Shown: one piece after another, positions 25,437-33,569 of the stretch | Numbering within the stretch: the first letter of the stretch is position 1 | How the letters are laid out: every line of letters starts with the position of its first letter | Assembly: GCA_963724535.1 (NCBI GenBank) | Contig: CAVRVD010000001.1 | Coordinates: 1 to 64,000 of the forward strand | DNA: 64,000 nt | Direction of reading: 5' to 3' | Source of the DNA: JADJPO01 sp963724535 | Lineage (GTDB): Bacteria > Actinomycetota > Actinomycetes > Actinomycetales > Kineosporiaceae | Program-made: the position numbers and the translations under genes | Notes under the pieces: generated by a model | What the model saw: the letters and a program-made list of their open reading frames with translations, nothing else | Databases searched by the model: none | What the model was told of the DNA's origin: nothing

Positions 25437-28400
25437 TCAAGCCGGCTGGTCCTCGCGTAGCCGCTGGCTCACCACGGTGGTCACACCGTCACCACGCATG
25501 GTCACCCCGTACAGAGCGTCGGCGATCTCCATGGTGCGCTTCTGGTGGGTGACGACGATGAGCTGGCTCGAGGTCCGCAACTCCTCCATGAGGATGAGCA
25601 GCCGGCCGAGGTTGGTGTCATCCAGGGCCGCCTCGACCTCGTCGAGCACGTAGAACGGGCTGGGCCGGGCCTTGAAGATGGCCACCAGCAGCGCCACCGC
25701 GGTCAGCGAGCGCTCCCCGCCGGACAGCAGAGACAGCCGCTTGACCTTCTTGCCGGGCGGGCGGGCCTCGACGTCCAGCCCGGTCGCGAGCATGTCCGAG
25801 GGGTCGGTGAGCACCAGCCGGCCCTCACCACCGGGGAACAGCCGGGCGAAGACGCCCTCGAACTCGCGCGCGGTGTCGTGGAAGGCCTCGGTGAAGACCT
25901 GCTCGACCCGCTCGTCGACCTCCTTGACGATGTCCAGCAGGTCCTTGCGCGAGGACTTGAGGTCCTCCAGCTGGGTGGTGAGGAACTTGTGCCGCTCCTC
26001 CAAGGCCGCGAACTCCTCCAGGGCCAGCGGATTGACCGTGCCGAGCAACGACAGGGACCGCTCCGCGGACCGCAGCCGCTTGTCCTGCTCAGCCCGCACA
26101 TACGGGACGGCGCTGCGGTCCAGCTGGTCCTCGCCGCCGGCCGGTACCCCGTCCGGCAGCGGCGTTCCGGGCACCGGCTGATGCGGGCCGTACTCCTCCA
26201 CCAGCACGTCCGGCTCGAGGCCCAGCTCGTCGAGGCAGCGCTGGTGCAGGACGTCGATCCGCATCCGCTGCTCCGCCCGGGCGACCTCGTCACGGTGCAC
26301 CGAGTCGGTCAGCCGGCCCATCTCCTCGGCCAGGTCGGCCACCTGCCCGCGGACGGTACCCAGCTCGCCGTCCAGGCGCTGTCGCTCGGCGTCCGCGGCC
26401 CGGCGCAGCTGCTCGGCCCGGACCAGGCAGGCCTCCAGGCGCTCCAGCGTGTACGTGGCCCCCACCAGCACCGCGGCGGCGATCTCGATCTGGCGCAGCC
26501 GCCGCTCCTCGCGGGCCACTGCCCGGGCCCGGGCCTGCCGCTCCCCCTGCGCCGCGGCGCGTAGCTGCTCGGCCCGCCCGGCGAGGGCGCGGGCGCGTTC
26601 CTCCGCGGTCCGTAGCGCCAGCCGCGCCTCCATCTCGGCCGCCCGGGCCGCGGTCGCCGCCTGGGCACGCCGATCCCGTTCCTGGGTCGACGCACCGGCC
26701 GGGTCCTCGTCCTCGACGTTGTCCTCGGCGGCCTCCAGCCGGGCTTGGAGTTCGGCCAGCACCTCCCGGTCAGCCGTCAGGCCGTGCTGGGTCTGCGCCA
26801 TGGACTTGAGCAGCCGGTCGGCTTCGGCGCGGGCCGACCGAGCGGTCGAGCCCAGCTGGCCGAGGCGTTCGGCCACGGCCGACAGCCGAGCATCGGAGTC
26901 GTGCAGGGCCTCCAGGGCCCGGTCGAGACGTTCTTGCGCCGTCTCCAGCCGGGCGCCGGCCGCTTGGACGGCGAACCGGGCCTGCTCGGCAGCGCGGGTG
27001 GCTGATTGGACCTGGTCGGCCGCCTCGTCGACGGCCGCCTGCACCTCGATCAGGGACGGCGCCGAGGCCGACCCGCCGCGCACCAGCACGCCGGAGACCA
27101 GGTCACCCTCTAGGGTGACCGCCACCAGGTCCGGACGACGCGAGAGCACCTCGCCCGCCGCATCCAGGTCGGGGGCGACGACGAACCCGGCCAGCAGCCG
27201 GCCCAAGGCCGGGGTCAGCGCCTGCGGTCCACGCACCAACGCGTGCGCCCAACGGCAGCCGACCGGCAGCTCGCCCCCGCCGGCGGGATCCGCCTCGCCC
27301 ACGACGGAGCCGCCGTGCGGACCGGTCGAGCCGGCGACCAGCACGCTGGCCTGCCCGCCGTCCTCGGTCTTGAGCAGGTTCAGAGCGGCGACGGCCGCAG
27401 CCGTGGAGTCGACCACCACGGCGTCGGCGGCCGGGCCGAGAGCTGTCGCGACCGCGTTCTCATGCCCGGGCTCGACGTGCACGAGGGCGGCCACCGAACC
27501 GAGCAGCGCGGGCAGCCGGTCGGTGGCGGCCAGGAGCGTTCCGGCGCCGTCCTTGCGCTGCAGGCCGAGCCGCAGCGCCTCGTGGCGAGCGGTCCAGGTG
27601 GAGCGGTCGGTCTCGGCCGACCGCTCGGCGGCCCGAGCCTCGTCCAGCTCGGCGCGGGCGGACTCCAGGTCCGCGGACGCCGACTCGTACTCGGCGTCCA
27701 GGTGCTGCTCCCCGGCTTCGGCCCCGGCCACCTGCGCCTCGAGGGCGGCGAACTCGCTCTGCGCACGGACCGCCCGGGCCTCGGCCTCGGCGATCTGCTC
27801 GGCCAGGCGGGCCTCTTGCTCGTCGGCGGCCTCGACCCGGCTACGCCGGGCCGCGACCTGGCCGGCGAGGCGCGCGAGCCCCTCGCGCCGATCGGCGGCG
27901 GCCCGCTGCAGCGCGGCGAGGCGGCGCTCCTCCTCGCCCTCGGCCCGCTCGGCGTCGGCCCGGGCCTCGACCGCCTCGGCGAGCACCTCGCGGGCGGCCT
28001 CGACCTGTTCGTCGAGGGCCTGCTCCTGCTCACCGACGGCCCGCGCCTGAGCCTCGAGCTCCTCCGGGTCGCGTCCGGGCGCGCGTTCTGCCTCGCCGGA
28101 CTCGACCAGCAGCCGGCGCCGGTCGGTGGCCAACGAGGCGGTGCCGCGGACCCGTTCGCGCAGGCTGGACAGCCGGTACCAGGTCTCCTGGGCCCGGGCC
28201 AGGTTCGGGGCCGCCTGGGCGGCGGCGGCCTCCAGCTCGGCGAGGTGGGTGCGGACGGCGGCCAACTCGGTCTCGACCTGCTCGCGCCGGGCCCGCAGCG
28301 CGGTCTCGTCGGCGACCTCGGCCTCGAGGGTGGCGACCTGCTGGACCAGGTCGTCGGCCAGCAGCCGGGCCTTGGCGTCACGCAGGTCGGCCTGGACGAC

Positions 28401-29048
28401 GGCGGCCCTGCGGGCCACCTCGGCCTGGCGGCCGAGTGGCTTGAGCTGGCGGCGGATCTCCCCGGTCAGGTCCGCCAGGCGGGTCATGTTCGCCTGCATC
28501 GCGTCCAGCTTGCGTAAGGCCTTCTCCTTGCGCTTGCGGTGCTTGAGCACCCCGGCGGCCTCCTCGATGAAGGCCCGGCGGTCCTCCGGGGAGGCGTGCA
28601 GGACGGCGTCCAGCTGCCCCTGCCCGACGATCACGTGCATCTCCCGGCCGATGCCCGAGTCGGACAGCAGCTCGGAGACGTCGAGCAGCCGGCAGGCGCT
28701 GCCGTTGATCGCATACTCGCTGCCGCCGGAGCGGAACATGGTCCGCGAGATCGTCACCTCGGCGTAGTCGATCGGCAGCGCGCCGTCGGTGTTGTCGATG
28801 GTCAGACTGACCTCAGCCCGGCCCAGCGGCGGGCGGCCGGAGGTGCCGGCGAAGATGACGTCCTCCATCTTGCCGCCGCGCAGGCTCTTGGCGCCCTGCT
28901 CCCCCATCACCCAGGCCAGGGCGTCCACGACGTTGGACTTGCCCGCCCCGTTGGGGCCGACGACACAGGTGATCCCCGGCTCGAACCTCAGCGTCGTCAC
29001 CGAGGCGAACGACTTGAACCCCCGCAGGGTCATGCTCTTGAGGTGCAC
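25437..29048 (-). CDS. smc: Chromosome segregation protein SMC
   Basis: 1203 residues from GTG 29048 with AGGAG eight bases upstream. ATPase head: VVGPNGAGKSNVVDALAWVM and, at the C-terminus, LSLLSGGERSLTAVALLVAIF then FYVLDEVEAALDD. Two long coiled-coil arms (about 170-490 and 660-1000) flank a hinge near 500-650. SMC with ScpA/ScpB compacts and separates chromosomes. Downstream of acyP and followed by ftsY after a 176-bp gap, the usual actinobacterial order. Confidence 0.97.
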   Translation of the reverse strand: MHLKSMTLRGFKSFASVTTLRFEPGITCVVGPNGAGKSNVVDALAWVMGEQGAKSLRGGKMEDVIFAGTSGRPPLGRAEVSLTIDNTDGALPIDYAEVTISRTMFRSGGSEYAINGSACRLLDVSELLSDSGIGREMHVIVGQGQLDAVLHASPEDRRAFIEEAAGVLKHRKRKEKALRKLDAMQANMTRLADLTGEIRRQLKPLGRQAEVARRAAVVQADLRDAKARLLADDLVQQVATLEAEVADETALRARREQVETELAAVRTHLAELEAAAAQAAPNLARAQETWYRLSSLRERVRGTASLATDRRRLLVESGEAERAPGRDPEELEAQARAVGEQEQALDEQVEAAREVLAEAVEARADAERAEGEEERRLAALQRAAADRREGLARLAGQVAARRSRVEAADEQEARLAEQIAEAEARAVRAQSEFAALEAQVAGAEAGEQHLDAEYESASADLESARAELDEARAAERSAETDRSTWTARHEALRLGLQRKDGAGTLLAATDRLPALLGSVAALVHVEPGHENAVATALGPAADAVVVDSTAAAVAALNLLKTEDGGQASVLVAGSTGPHGGSVVGEADPAGGGELPVGCRWAHALVRGPQALTPALGRLLAGFVVAPDLDAAGEVLSRRPDLVAVTLEGDLVSGVLVRGGSASAPSLIEVQAAVDEAADQVQSATRAAEQARFAVQAAGARLETAQERLDRALEALHDSDARLSAVAERLGQLGSTARSARAEADRLLKSMAQTQHGLTADREVLAELQARLEAAEDNVEDEDPAGASTQERDRRAQAATAARAAEMEARLALRTAEERARALAGRAEQLRAAAQGERQARARAVAREERRLRQIEIAAAVLVGATYTLERLEACLVRAEQLRRAADAERQRLDGELGTVRGQVADLAEEMGRLTDSVHRDEVARAEQRMRIDVLHQRCLDELGLEPDVLVEEYGPHQPVPGTPLPDGVPAGGEDQLDRSAVPYVRAEQDKRLRSAERSLSLLGTVNPLALEEFAALEERHKFLTTQLEDLKSSRKDLLDIVKEVDERVEQVFTEAFHDTAREFEGVFARLFPGGEGRLVLTDPSDMLATGLDVEARPPGKKVKRLSLLSGGERSLTAVALLVAIFKARPSPFYVLDEVEAALDDTNLGRLLILMEELRTSSQLIVVTHQKRTMEIADALYGVTMRGDGVTTVVSQRLREDQPA

Positions 29049-29176
29049 AGGCTCCTGCCCGGGGGTGACGGCCGTCGGTTGGGCTACCGGTTCGACGGTG
29101 CGGTTCGAGGGTGCTGTCCGACAGTGCGGGGAAGGTCCGGTCAGCCTACCTGCTGACCACGACCACCTTCACGCAC

Positions 29177-29423
29177 GCTGATCTGCACACCCACCGTGAA
29201 GATCACCGTGCCCGCCACTGGTCACCCCCACAACCACATCCACACACGCTGATCTGCACACCCACCGTGAAGATCACCGTGCCCGCCACTGGTCACCCCC
29301 ACAACCACATCCACACACACTGATCTGCACACCCACCGTGAAGATCACCGTGCCCGCCACTGGTCACCCCCACAACTACATCCACACACACTGATCTGCA
29401 CACCCACCGTGAAGATCACCGTG
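29177..29423. repeat. 71-bp intergenic tandem repeat between smc and acyP
   Basis: Three full units and half of a fourth, starting at 29177, 29248, 29319 and 29390, spaced exactly 71 bp and nearly identical; the last stops after ACCGTG at 29423. Differences are GCTG/ACTG at the unit start and one C/T. Each unit holds GTGAAGATCAC, a 4-bp inverted repeat around AGA, and CA-rich stretches. It fills most of the 407-bp spacer 29049-29455, which has no gene. The base composition is lower in G on the plus strand than in nearby genes. The short open frame across it is a by-product of the repeat. Confidence 0.9.
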
Positions 29424-29455
29424 CGGGCGAGGGGCACTACCCCCCGACGAGCGGA

Positions 29456-29848
29456 CTAGCGCTCGGTGAAGCCCCGGCCGGGAGCATCGGGGTCTGGCTG
29501 TGACCAGCGCACGGTGACCCCCTCAACGTGTCCGGGCCGGCGGTAGTAGGAGCGCGGTGCACCCGGCGGCACCAGCGGCGCGGGCTGGGCGGAGAGCAGC
29601 TCGACGAGCTGCTCGCAGTTCGGTCGGGGCCCCTCCGCGACCACCTCCACCCGCCCGTCGTCGAGGTTCGTGGCGGTACCGACCAGGCCCAGCTCGAGCG
29701 CTCGGGACCGGGCCCACCAGCGGAAGCCCACTCCCTGCACCCGGCCACGGACCCACACGGTCACCCGCGCCGCCGGGCCCGGCTCGCTCGTCCGCGCGTC
29801 CCGGCGGTCGCGGTCATCGGGTGCCGCTGCGGGGGTGATGTCACTCAC
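29456..29848 (-). CDS. acyP: Acylphosphatase
   Basis: 130 residues from GTG 29848, chosen because AGGAAG lies nine bases upstream; ATG 29857 is too close to that site. The fold is VTVWVRGRVQGVGFRWWARSRA followed by GTATNLDDGRVEVVAEG, with the catalytic Arg and Asn in place. It hydrolyses acyl phosphates such as 1,3-bisphosphoglycerate. The protein has an extra 30-residue disordered Asp/Arg/Pro N-terminus and a C-terminal extension (EGVTVRWSQPDPDAPG) that is usual for the bacterial family. A CsoR-like palindrome lies 27 bp upstream of the start. Confidence 0.9.
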   Translation of the reverse strand: MSDITPAAAPDDRDRRDARTSEPGPAARVTVWVRGRVQGVGFRWWARSRALELGLVGTATNLDDGRVEVVAEGPRPNCEQLVELLSAQPAPLVPPGAPRSYYRRPGHVEGVTVRWSQPDPDAPGRGFTER

Positions 29849-29874
29849 GTCATCCATCTTCCTATCGGTGTACA

Positions 29875-29900
29875 AATACCCGTAGGGGTATTCACCCCTA
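29875..29900. promoter_or_regulatory. CsoR/CstR-like double palindrome between acyP and a cydB relic
   Basis: Two overlapping perfect inverted repeats: AATACCC-GTAG-GGGTATT (29875-29892) and TAGGGGT-ATTC-ACCCCTA (29883-29900). C/G-tract palindromes of the form ATACCC..GGGTAT are typical operators of CsoR/RcnR/CstR (DUF156) repressors for copper, nickel, formaldehyde or persulfide. It sits between divergent acyP and the truncated cydB, so it may have controlled the lost plus-strand operon. No such repressor gene is in the window. Confidence 0.5.
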
Positions 29901-29987
29901 GGTCCTTCACCCTGCTGTACGGCGCCCTGGCCGTGGTCTGCTCTCACTGATGCGCCGCTACACCGTCGAGGACGCCCCGCTGGCCTT

Positions 29988-30048
29988 CGCCGACCGACCC
30001 ACCGACCGACCCGCCGACCGACCCCGCCGACCGACCCCGCCGACCGAC
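29988..30048. repeat. Degenerate GACC/CCGACC short repeat
   Basis: A low-complexity run of CCGACCGACC-type units immediately before the cydB-like fragment. It encodes DRPTDRPADRPRRP-type residues in the frame that leads into the fragment, but that frame has no homology and the repeat may mark the rearrangement junction. Confidence 0.6.
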
Positions 30049-30267
30049 GTGGACATCGACACCCTACGGATCATCTGGTTCACCCTCATCGCGGTCTGGT
30101 GGTCGGGCTACCTACTGCTGGAGGGCCTCGACCTCAGGGTCGGCATGCTGCTGCCGGCGCTCGGGCGCAACAACACCGTGCGCCGCGTGCTCATCAACAC
30201 CATCGGTCCGGTCTGGGACGGCAACGAGGTGTCGTTGCTCGCCGCCAGGCCGGGCGACGGACCCTGA
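30049..30267 (+). pseudogene. Truncated cytochrome bd oxidase subunit II (cydB) fragment
   Basis: About 72 residues from GTG 30049 (an in-frame ATG at 29950 lies before the short repeat). The piece TLRIIWFTLIAVWWSGYLLLEGLDLRVGMLLPALG, read in two halves, and RRVLINTIGPVWDGNEV match the start of CydB. Conserved positions have changed (EGFDFGVG reads EGLDLRVG; NEVW reads NEVS), and the frame ends after RPGDGP where CydB should continue for about 260 more residues and eight helices. No cydA lies nearby. A relic of a lost bd oxidase operon is the simplest reading. Confidence 0.8.
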
Positions 30268-30315
30268 CCGCGCTCCAGGTTCGACCCTGGCCGCGGCCCT
30301 GGCAGGATCGGCGTC

Positions 30316-31932
30316 ATGGACCCCAGCTCCACCCCTGTCGACCGGCGTCTCCTGGACGCCGTCGTGGCCGTCGCCGACGGCCTGGAGCTGCCCTCCACGC
30401 TGCGCCGGATCGTGGGTGCGGCGTGCGACTTGACCGGTGCCCAGTACGCCGCGCTCGGTGTCCTCGGCGATGACGGCCGGCACACCGCGTTCGTGCAGAC
30501 CGGGGTGGACCCGGACACCGCCGCCTCGATAGGTCACCCACCAGTCGGCCTGGGCGTGCTGGGTCACATCACCCGGGTCGGCCGCGCCGTGCGCACTGAC
30601 GAGGTGACTCGCCACCCGGCGGCCGCGGGGTTCCCGCCCGGGCACCCGCCGATGCACAGCTTCCTCGGCGTGCCGGTCGGGATCGGCGACCGGGTGGTGG
30701 GCAACCTCTACCTGGCGGAGAAGGACGGCGGGTTCACCGCCGAGGACGAGGACGTCGTGGTCGCCCTGGCCGCCGCCGCCGCGGTCGCGGTGGAGAACGC
30801 CGAGCTGTACCGGGACGTCGAGCGCCGGGGTCGCTGGATGGCCGCCGCGCAGGAGGTCTCGACCGCGATGCTGTCCGGTGTCGAGGAGGACGAGGGCCTG
30901 CAGCTGATCGCCGAGCGGGCAGCCCAGGTCGCCGACGCCGACGGCGCCGCCATCGTGTTGCCGGGCCTGGGCGGGGACTGGGTGCTGGAGATCGCCGTCG
31001 GTGACCCGGCGCTGACCATGCTGGTCGGCACGGTGATGCCCGAGAATGGCCGATCGCACGCCGTTCTGCGCACCGGCGTGGGCCAGCGGGTCAATGAGAT
31101 GGCTCGCCTCAGCACCCTGCTGGTGCCGGGGCTGCGGGCCTTCGGTCCGGCGCTGTACGCACCGCTGGTCGCTCGGGAGACCCCAGCGGGGGTGCTGATC
31201 CTGCTGCGCCGGATCGGCCGGCCCGAGTTCACCGACGCCGACCTGACCACCGCCCAGACCTTCGCCGGTCAGGCTGCGATCAGCCTGCGGCTGGCCGAGG
31301 GACGGCGCCGCGAGGAGGAGGCCGAGCTCCTCGAGGAACGGGCCCGGATCGCCAGGGACCTGCACGACCTGGTCATCCAGGAGCTGTTCGCGATGGGCAT
31401 GGGCCTGTCCCGGCTGCGCGAGCGCGTTGGCGAGCAGGCTCTGACCGAGGTCGACAGCTCGCTGGAGTCCCTGGACCGGGTGGTCCGGCAGATCCGTTCC
31501 ACGATCCGTGACCTGCGCGACCCGGAGGCACCCACCGGACTGGTCGACCGGGTGCACGCCGAGACCACCCGGGCCCGCTCGTTCCTGGGGTTCGCACCGC
31601 AGCTCGAGGTCGCGGCCACCGACCATGTCGACCCGGACGCCGCGGTGCCGCCGGAGGTGGTCGACGACATGGTGGCGGTGATCCGCGAGGGACTCTCGAA
31701 CGCCGCCCGGCACTCCCGGGGCTCGGCGGTCGCGGTGACCGTGTCGGTCTGCCCCACCGAAGTGAGCGTCGAGGTCCTCGACGACGGGGTGGGCATGCCG
31801 GACCGACCGGACCGGCGCAGCGGCTTGGACAACCTCGCGGAGAGGGCCCGACGGCACGGGGGCGCGTTCACCACGACGGCCCGATCCGAGGGCGGCACCC
31901 GACTTCACTGGTGCGTTCCGGTGACCGGCTGA
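30316..31932 (+). CDS. devS: DevS/DosT-type GAF sensor histidine kinase
   Basis: 538 residues. GAF-A (about 13-160) has the DosS-like block GFPPGHPPMHSFLGVPV; its His110 lines up with the proximal haem ligand His149 of M. tuberculosis DosS. GAF-B spans about 178-325. The HisKA_3 dimerisation helix has ERARIARDLHDLVIQELFAM with phospho-acceptor His350, and the HATPase ends with REGLSNAARHS, DDGVGMPD and GGTRLHW. Cytoplasmic, no membrane helices. Likely a gas or redox sensor that phosphorylates the DevR-like protein encoded 1 kb away on the other strand. Its start follows the cydB relic by 48 bp; both proteins belong to low-oxygen physiology. Confidence 0.9.
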   Translation: MDPSSTPVDRRLLDAVVAVADGLELPSTLRRIVGAACDLTGAQYAALGVLGDDGRHTAFVQTGVDPDTAASIGHPPVGLGVLGHITRVGRAVRTDEVTRHPAAAGFPPGHPPMHSFLGVPVGIGDRVVGNLYLAEKDGGFTAEDEDVVVALAAAAAVAVENAELYRDVERRGRWMAAAQEVSTAMLSGVEEDEGLQLIAERAAQVADADGAAIVLPGLGGDWVLEIAVGDPALTMLVGTVMPENGRSHAVLRTGVGQRVNEMARLSTLLVPGLRAFGPALYAPLVARETPAGVLILLRRIGRPEFTDADLTTAQTFAGQAAISLRLAEGRRREEEAELLEERARIARDLHDLVIQELFAMGMGLSRLRERVGEQALTEVDSSLESLDRVVRQIRSTIRDLRDPEAPTGLVDRVHAETTRARSFLGFAPQLEVAATDHVDPDAAVPPEVVDDMVAVIREGLSNAARHSRGSAVAVTVSVCPTEVSVEVLDDGVGMPDRPDRRSGLDNLAERARRHGGAFTTTARSEGGTRLHWCVPVTG

Positions 31933-31981
31933 GCTCGGGTCGGCCGACTCCGGATCGGTGCTGGTGACTACCCTTCGGTTC

Positions 31982-32800
31982 ATGTCGGACGCCCTTGAGC
32001 CCGCCGGTGCCGGTGCCGAGATCGACTACGCCGACTACGGAGCGGCGCTCGGCGACGCGGTCAGCGTCGTGCGCAACAACGCGACTGCCGCGGGGCTGCA
32101 CGCCGCCGTGCCCACCTGTCCCGGGTGGACCGTGCGCGACCTCGTGGTCCACCTCGGTCTGGTGCACCGGTGGGGCACCGGGGTCATCGCCGGGACCGCG
32201 CCGGAGCAGGCCCGCCGGCAGGCCGAGGGGGCCGCCCAGGCGATCGAGGGCGACGTGTTGGACTGGCTCGACGACGGCCTGGTGGACCTGCTGAACGCGC
32301 TGGCAGGGGCGCCGCAGGACCTGGCGGTGTTCTTCTTCCTCAAGAACACGCCGTCCGCCCGGTGGGGGTGGGCCCGGCGGCAGTGCCACGAGACGACGAT
32401 CCACGCCGTCGATGCGATGGCCGCGCGGCTGGGTGAGCCGCCGGCGGCGGACCAGACCTGGATCCGGTCCGCCCTGGCCGCGGACGGCATCGACGAGCTG
32501 CTGCGGGGGTTCCTGCCCCGGCGCAGCTCCCGGCTGCGGTCAGCGGACCCGCTCACGGTGGCCGTCACGGCCCAGGACACCGGCGACGTCTGGACGTTGC
32601 AGGTCAGCCAGGACCCCCCGACCGTGCAGCGCGCCAGCGGCAGGCCGGGCCCGGCGGACGTCGTCGTCACCGGCGCGGCGGTCCCGCTCTATCTGGCGCT
32701 GTGGAACCGCGGGAACACCCGAGCGAACCCGCTCGACGTGGCCGGGCCCGAGGACTGGCCTGCCCGGTGGCAGGAGATGACCCGCGTCGCGTTCGGCTGA
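31982..32800 (+). CDS. Maleylpyruvate isomerase-family mycothiol-dependent protein
   Basis: 272 residues from ATG 31982 (MSDALEPAGAG). The N-terminal DinB-like four-helix domain has VPTCPGWTVRDLVVHLGLVHRWG, with the His that binds metal, and WARRQCHETTIHAVDAMAARLG with H-x3-H. The C-terminal SCP2-like domain ends VVVTGAAVPLYLALWNRG. Such enzymes use mycothiol, the actinobacterial thiol, for isomerisation or conjugation; the substrate here is unknown. It lies 49 bp after devS, likely cotranscribed, and converges on devR. Confidence 0.87.
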   Translation: MSDALEPAGAGAEIDYADYGAALGDAVSVVRNNATAAGLHAAVPTCPGWTVRDLVVHLGLVHRWGTGVIAGTAPEQARRQAEGAAQAIEGDVLDWLDDGLVDLLNALAGAPQDLAVFFFLKNTPSARWGWARRQCHETTIHAVDAMAARLGEPPAADQTWIRSALAADGIDELLRGFLPRRSSRLRSADPLTVAVTAQDTGDVWTLQVSQDPPTVQRASGRPGPADVVVTGAAVPLYLALWNRGNTRANPLDVAGPEDWPARWQEMTRVAFG

Positions 32801-32820
32801 GGCGCCGTGGACAGGTGGCC

Positions 32821-32850
32821 ACGTCCGATCCTGTCGTCGGGACCGGACGT
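32821..32850. terminator. Bidirectional hairpin between convergent isomerase and devR
   Basis: ACGTCCG (32821-32827) pairs with CGGACGT (32844-32850); the inner TCC and GGA extend the stem around a loop. It lies in the 68-bp gap between two convergent stops and has no U tract, as is usual in high-GC actinobacteria. Confidence 0.5.
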
Positions 32851-32868
32851 CTCGGTCCTGCCCCGGGC

Positions 32869-33516
32869 TCAGCCGGCGTTCCAGCCGGTGCCCTGACGAT
32901 GCCCGGCCACCCAGGCGGCAGCCTGGGTGCGCCGCCGGAAGCCCATCTTGGCCAGCAGACCCGTGACGTGGTTCTTGACCGTCTTCTCGGCCAGACCGAG
33001 GTGCTCGCCGATCTCTCGGTTGGACAGCCCGTCGCCGATCAGGTCCAGCACCTTCTTCTCGGTGGGGGTCAGCGACTCGGTCGGGTCGTGGTGCATGGCC
33101 TTGCGCCGGGCCAGAGACTTCTCGTCCAACAGCTGGCGCCCATCGGCCACCTTGCGCACCACCTCCGCGATCTCGGTGCCGCGCACCGACTTCAGCACGA
33201 AGGCGGCCGCCCCGGCCTCCAGCGCTGCCTGGACGGCCTCGTCGTCGTCGAATGAGGTCAACACCACGCAGCGCACCTCCGGCTGTGCCTCGCGCAGGCT
33301 CCGAACCACCTCGATGCCGGTTCCGTCGGGCAGTTTCAGGTCGACGATCGCCACGTCGGGGCGCACGGCCGCGGCGCGCCGAACGGCATCCAGTGCGGTC
33401 CCTGCCTCCGCCACGACCTCGAGCCCCGGATCGGCGTCGACGACCTCGACGACACCGCGGCGAACGATCTCGTGATCGTCGACCACGAGCACCCGGACCC
33501 GTCCCTGTGCATCCAC
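32869..33516 (-). CDS. devR: NarL/DevR-family response regulator
   Basis: 215 residues from GTG 33516 (VDAQGRVRVLVVDDHE); the longer frame to 33591 overlaps mutM and lacks homology. Receiver domain with the acidic pair VVDDHE, phospho-acceptor Asp in VAIVDLKLPDGTG and Lys in AFVLKSVRG; LuxR-type helix-turn-helix ESLTPTEKKVLDLIGDGLSN through EKTVKNHVTGLLAKMG and RRRTQAAAWV. Size and sequence match DevR/DosR (217 residues), the dormancy regulator that accepts phosphate from DevS/DosT. It is not in an operon with its likely kinase: the two genes converge with the isomerase gene between. Confidence 0.9.
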   Translation of the reverse strand: MDAQGRVRVLVVDDHEIVRRGVVEVVDADPGLEVVAEAGTALDAVRRAAAVRPDVAIVDLKLPDGTGIEVVRSLREAQPEVRCVVLTSFDDDEAVQAALEAGAAAFVLKSVRGTEIAEVVRKVADGRQLLDEKSLARRKAMHHDPTESLTPTEKKVLDLIGDGLSNREIGEHLGLAEKTVKNHVTGLLAKMGFRRRTQAAAWVAGHRQGTGWNAG

Positions 33517-33569
33517 GGAGGTCAGGCTACCCTTGCCGACCTGGCCTGTCGCTGAGCGTCCGCCTGCGA

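Noticed and set aside
29111..29323. 70-residue plus-strand frame in the 71-bp repeat
   Set aside because: Translation simply repeats with the DNA period and shifts frame between units because 71 is not a multiple of three; no ribosome site.
29177..29423. CRISPR array
   Set aside because: Repeats are contiguous with no unique spacers, and no cas genes are present.
30112..31983. 623-residue minus-strand open frame over devS
   Set aside because: Shadow of a clear sensor kinase; no homology-like motif.
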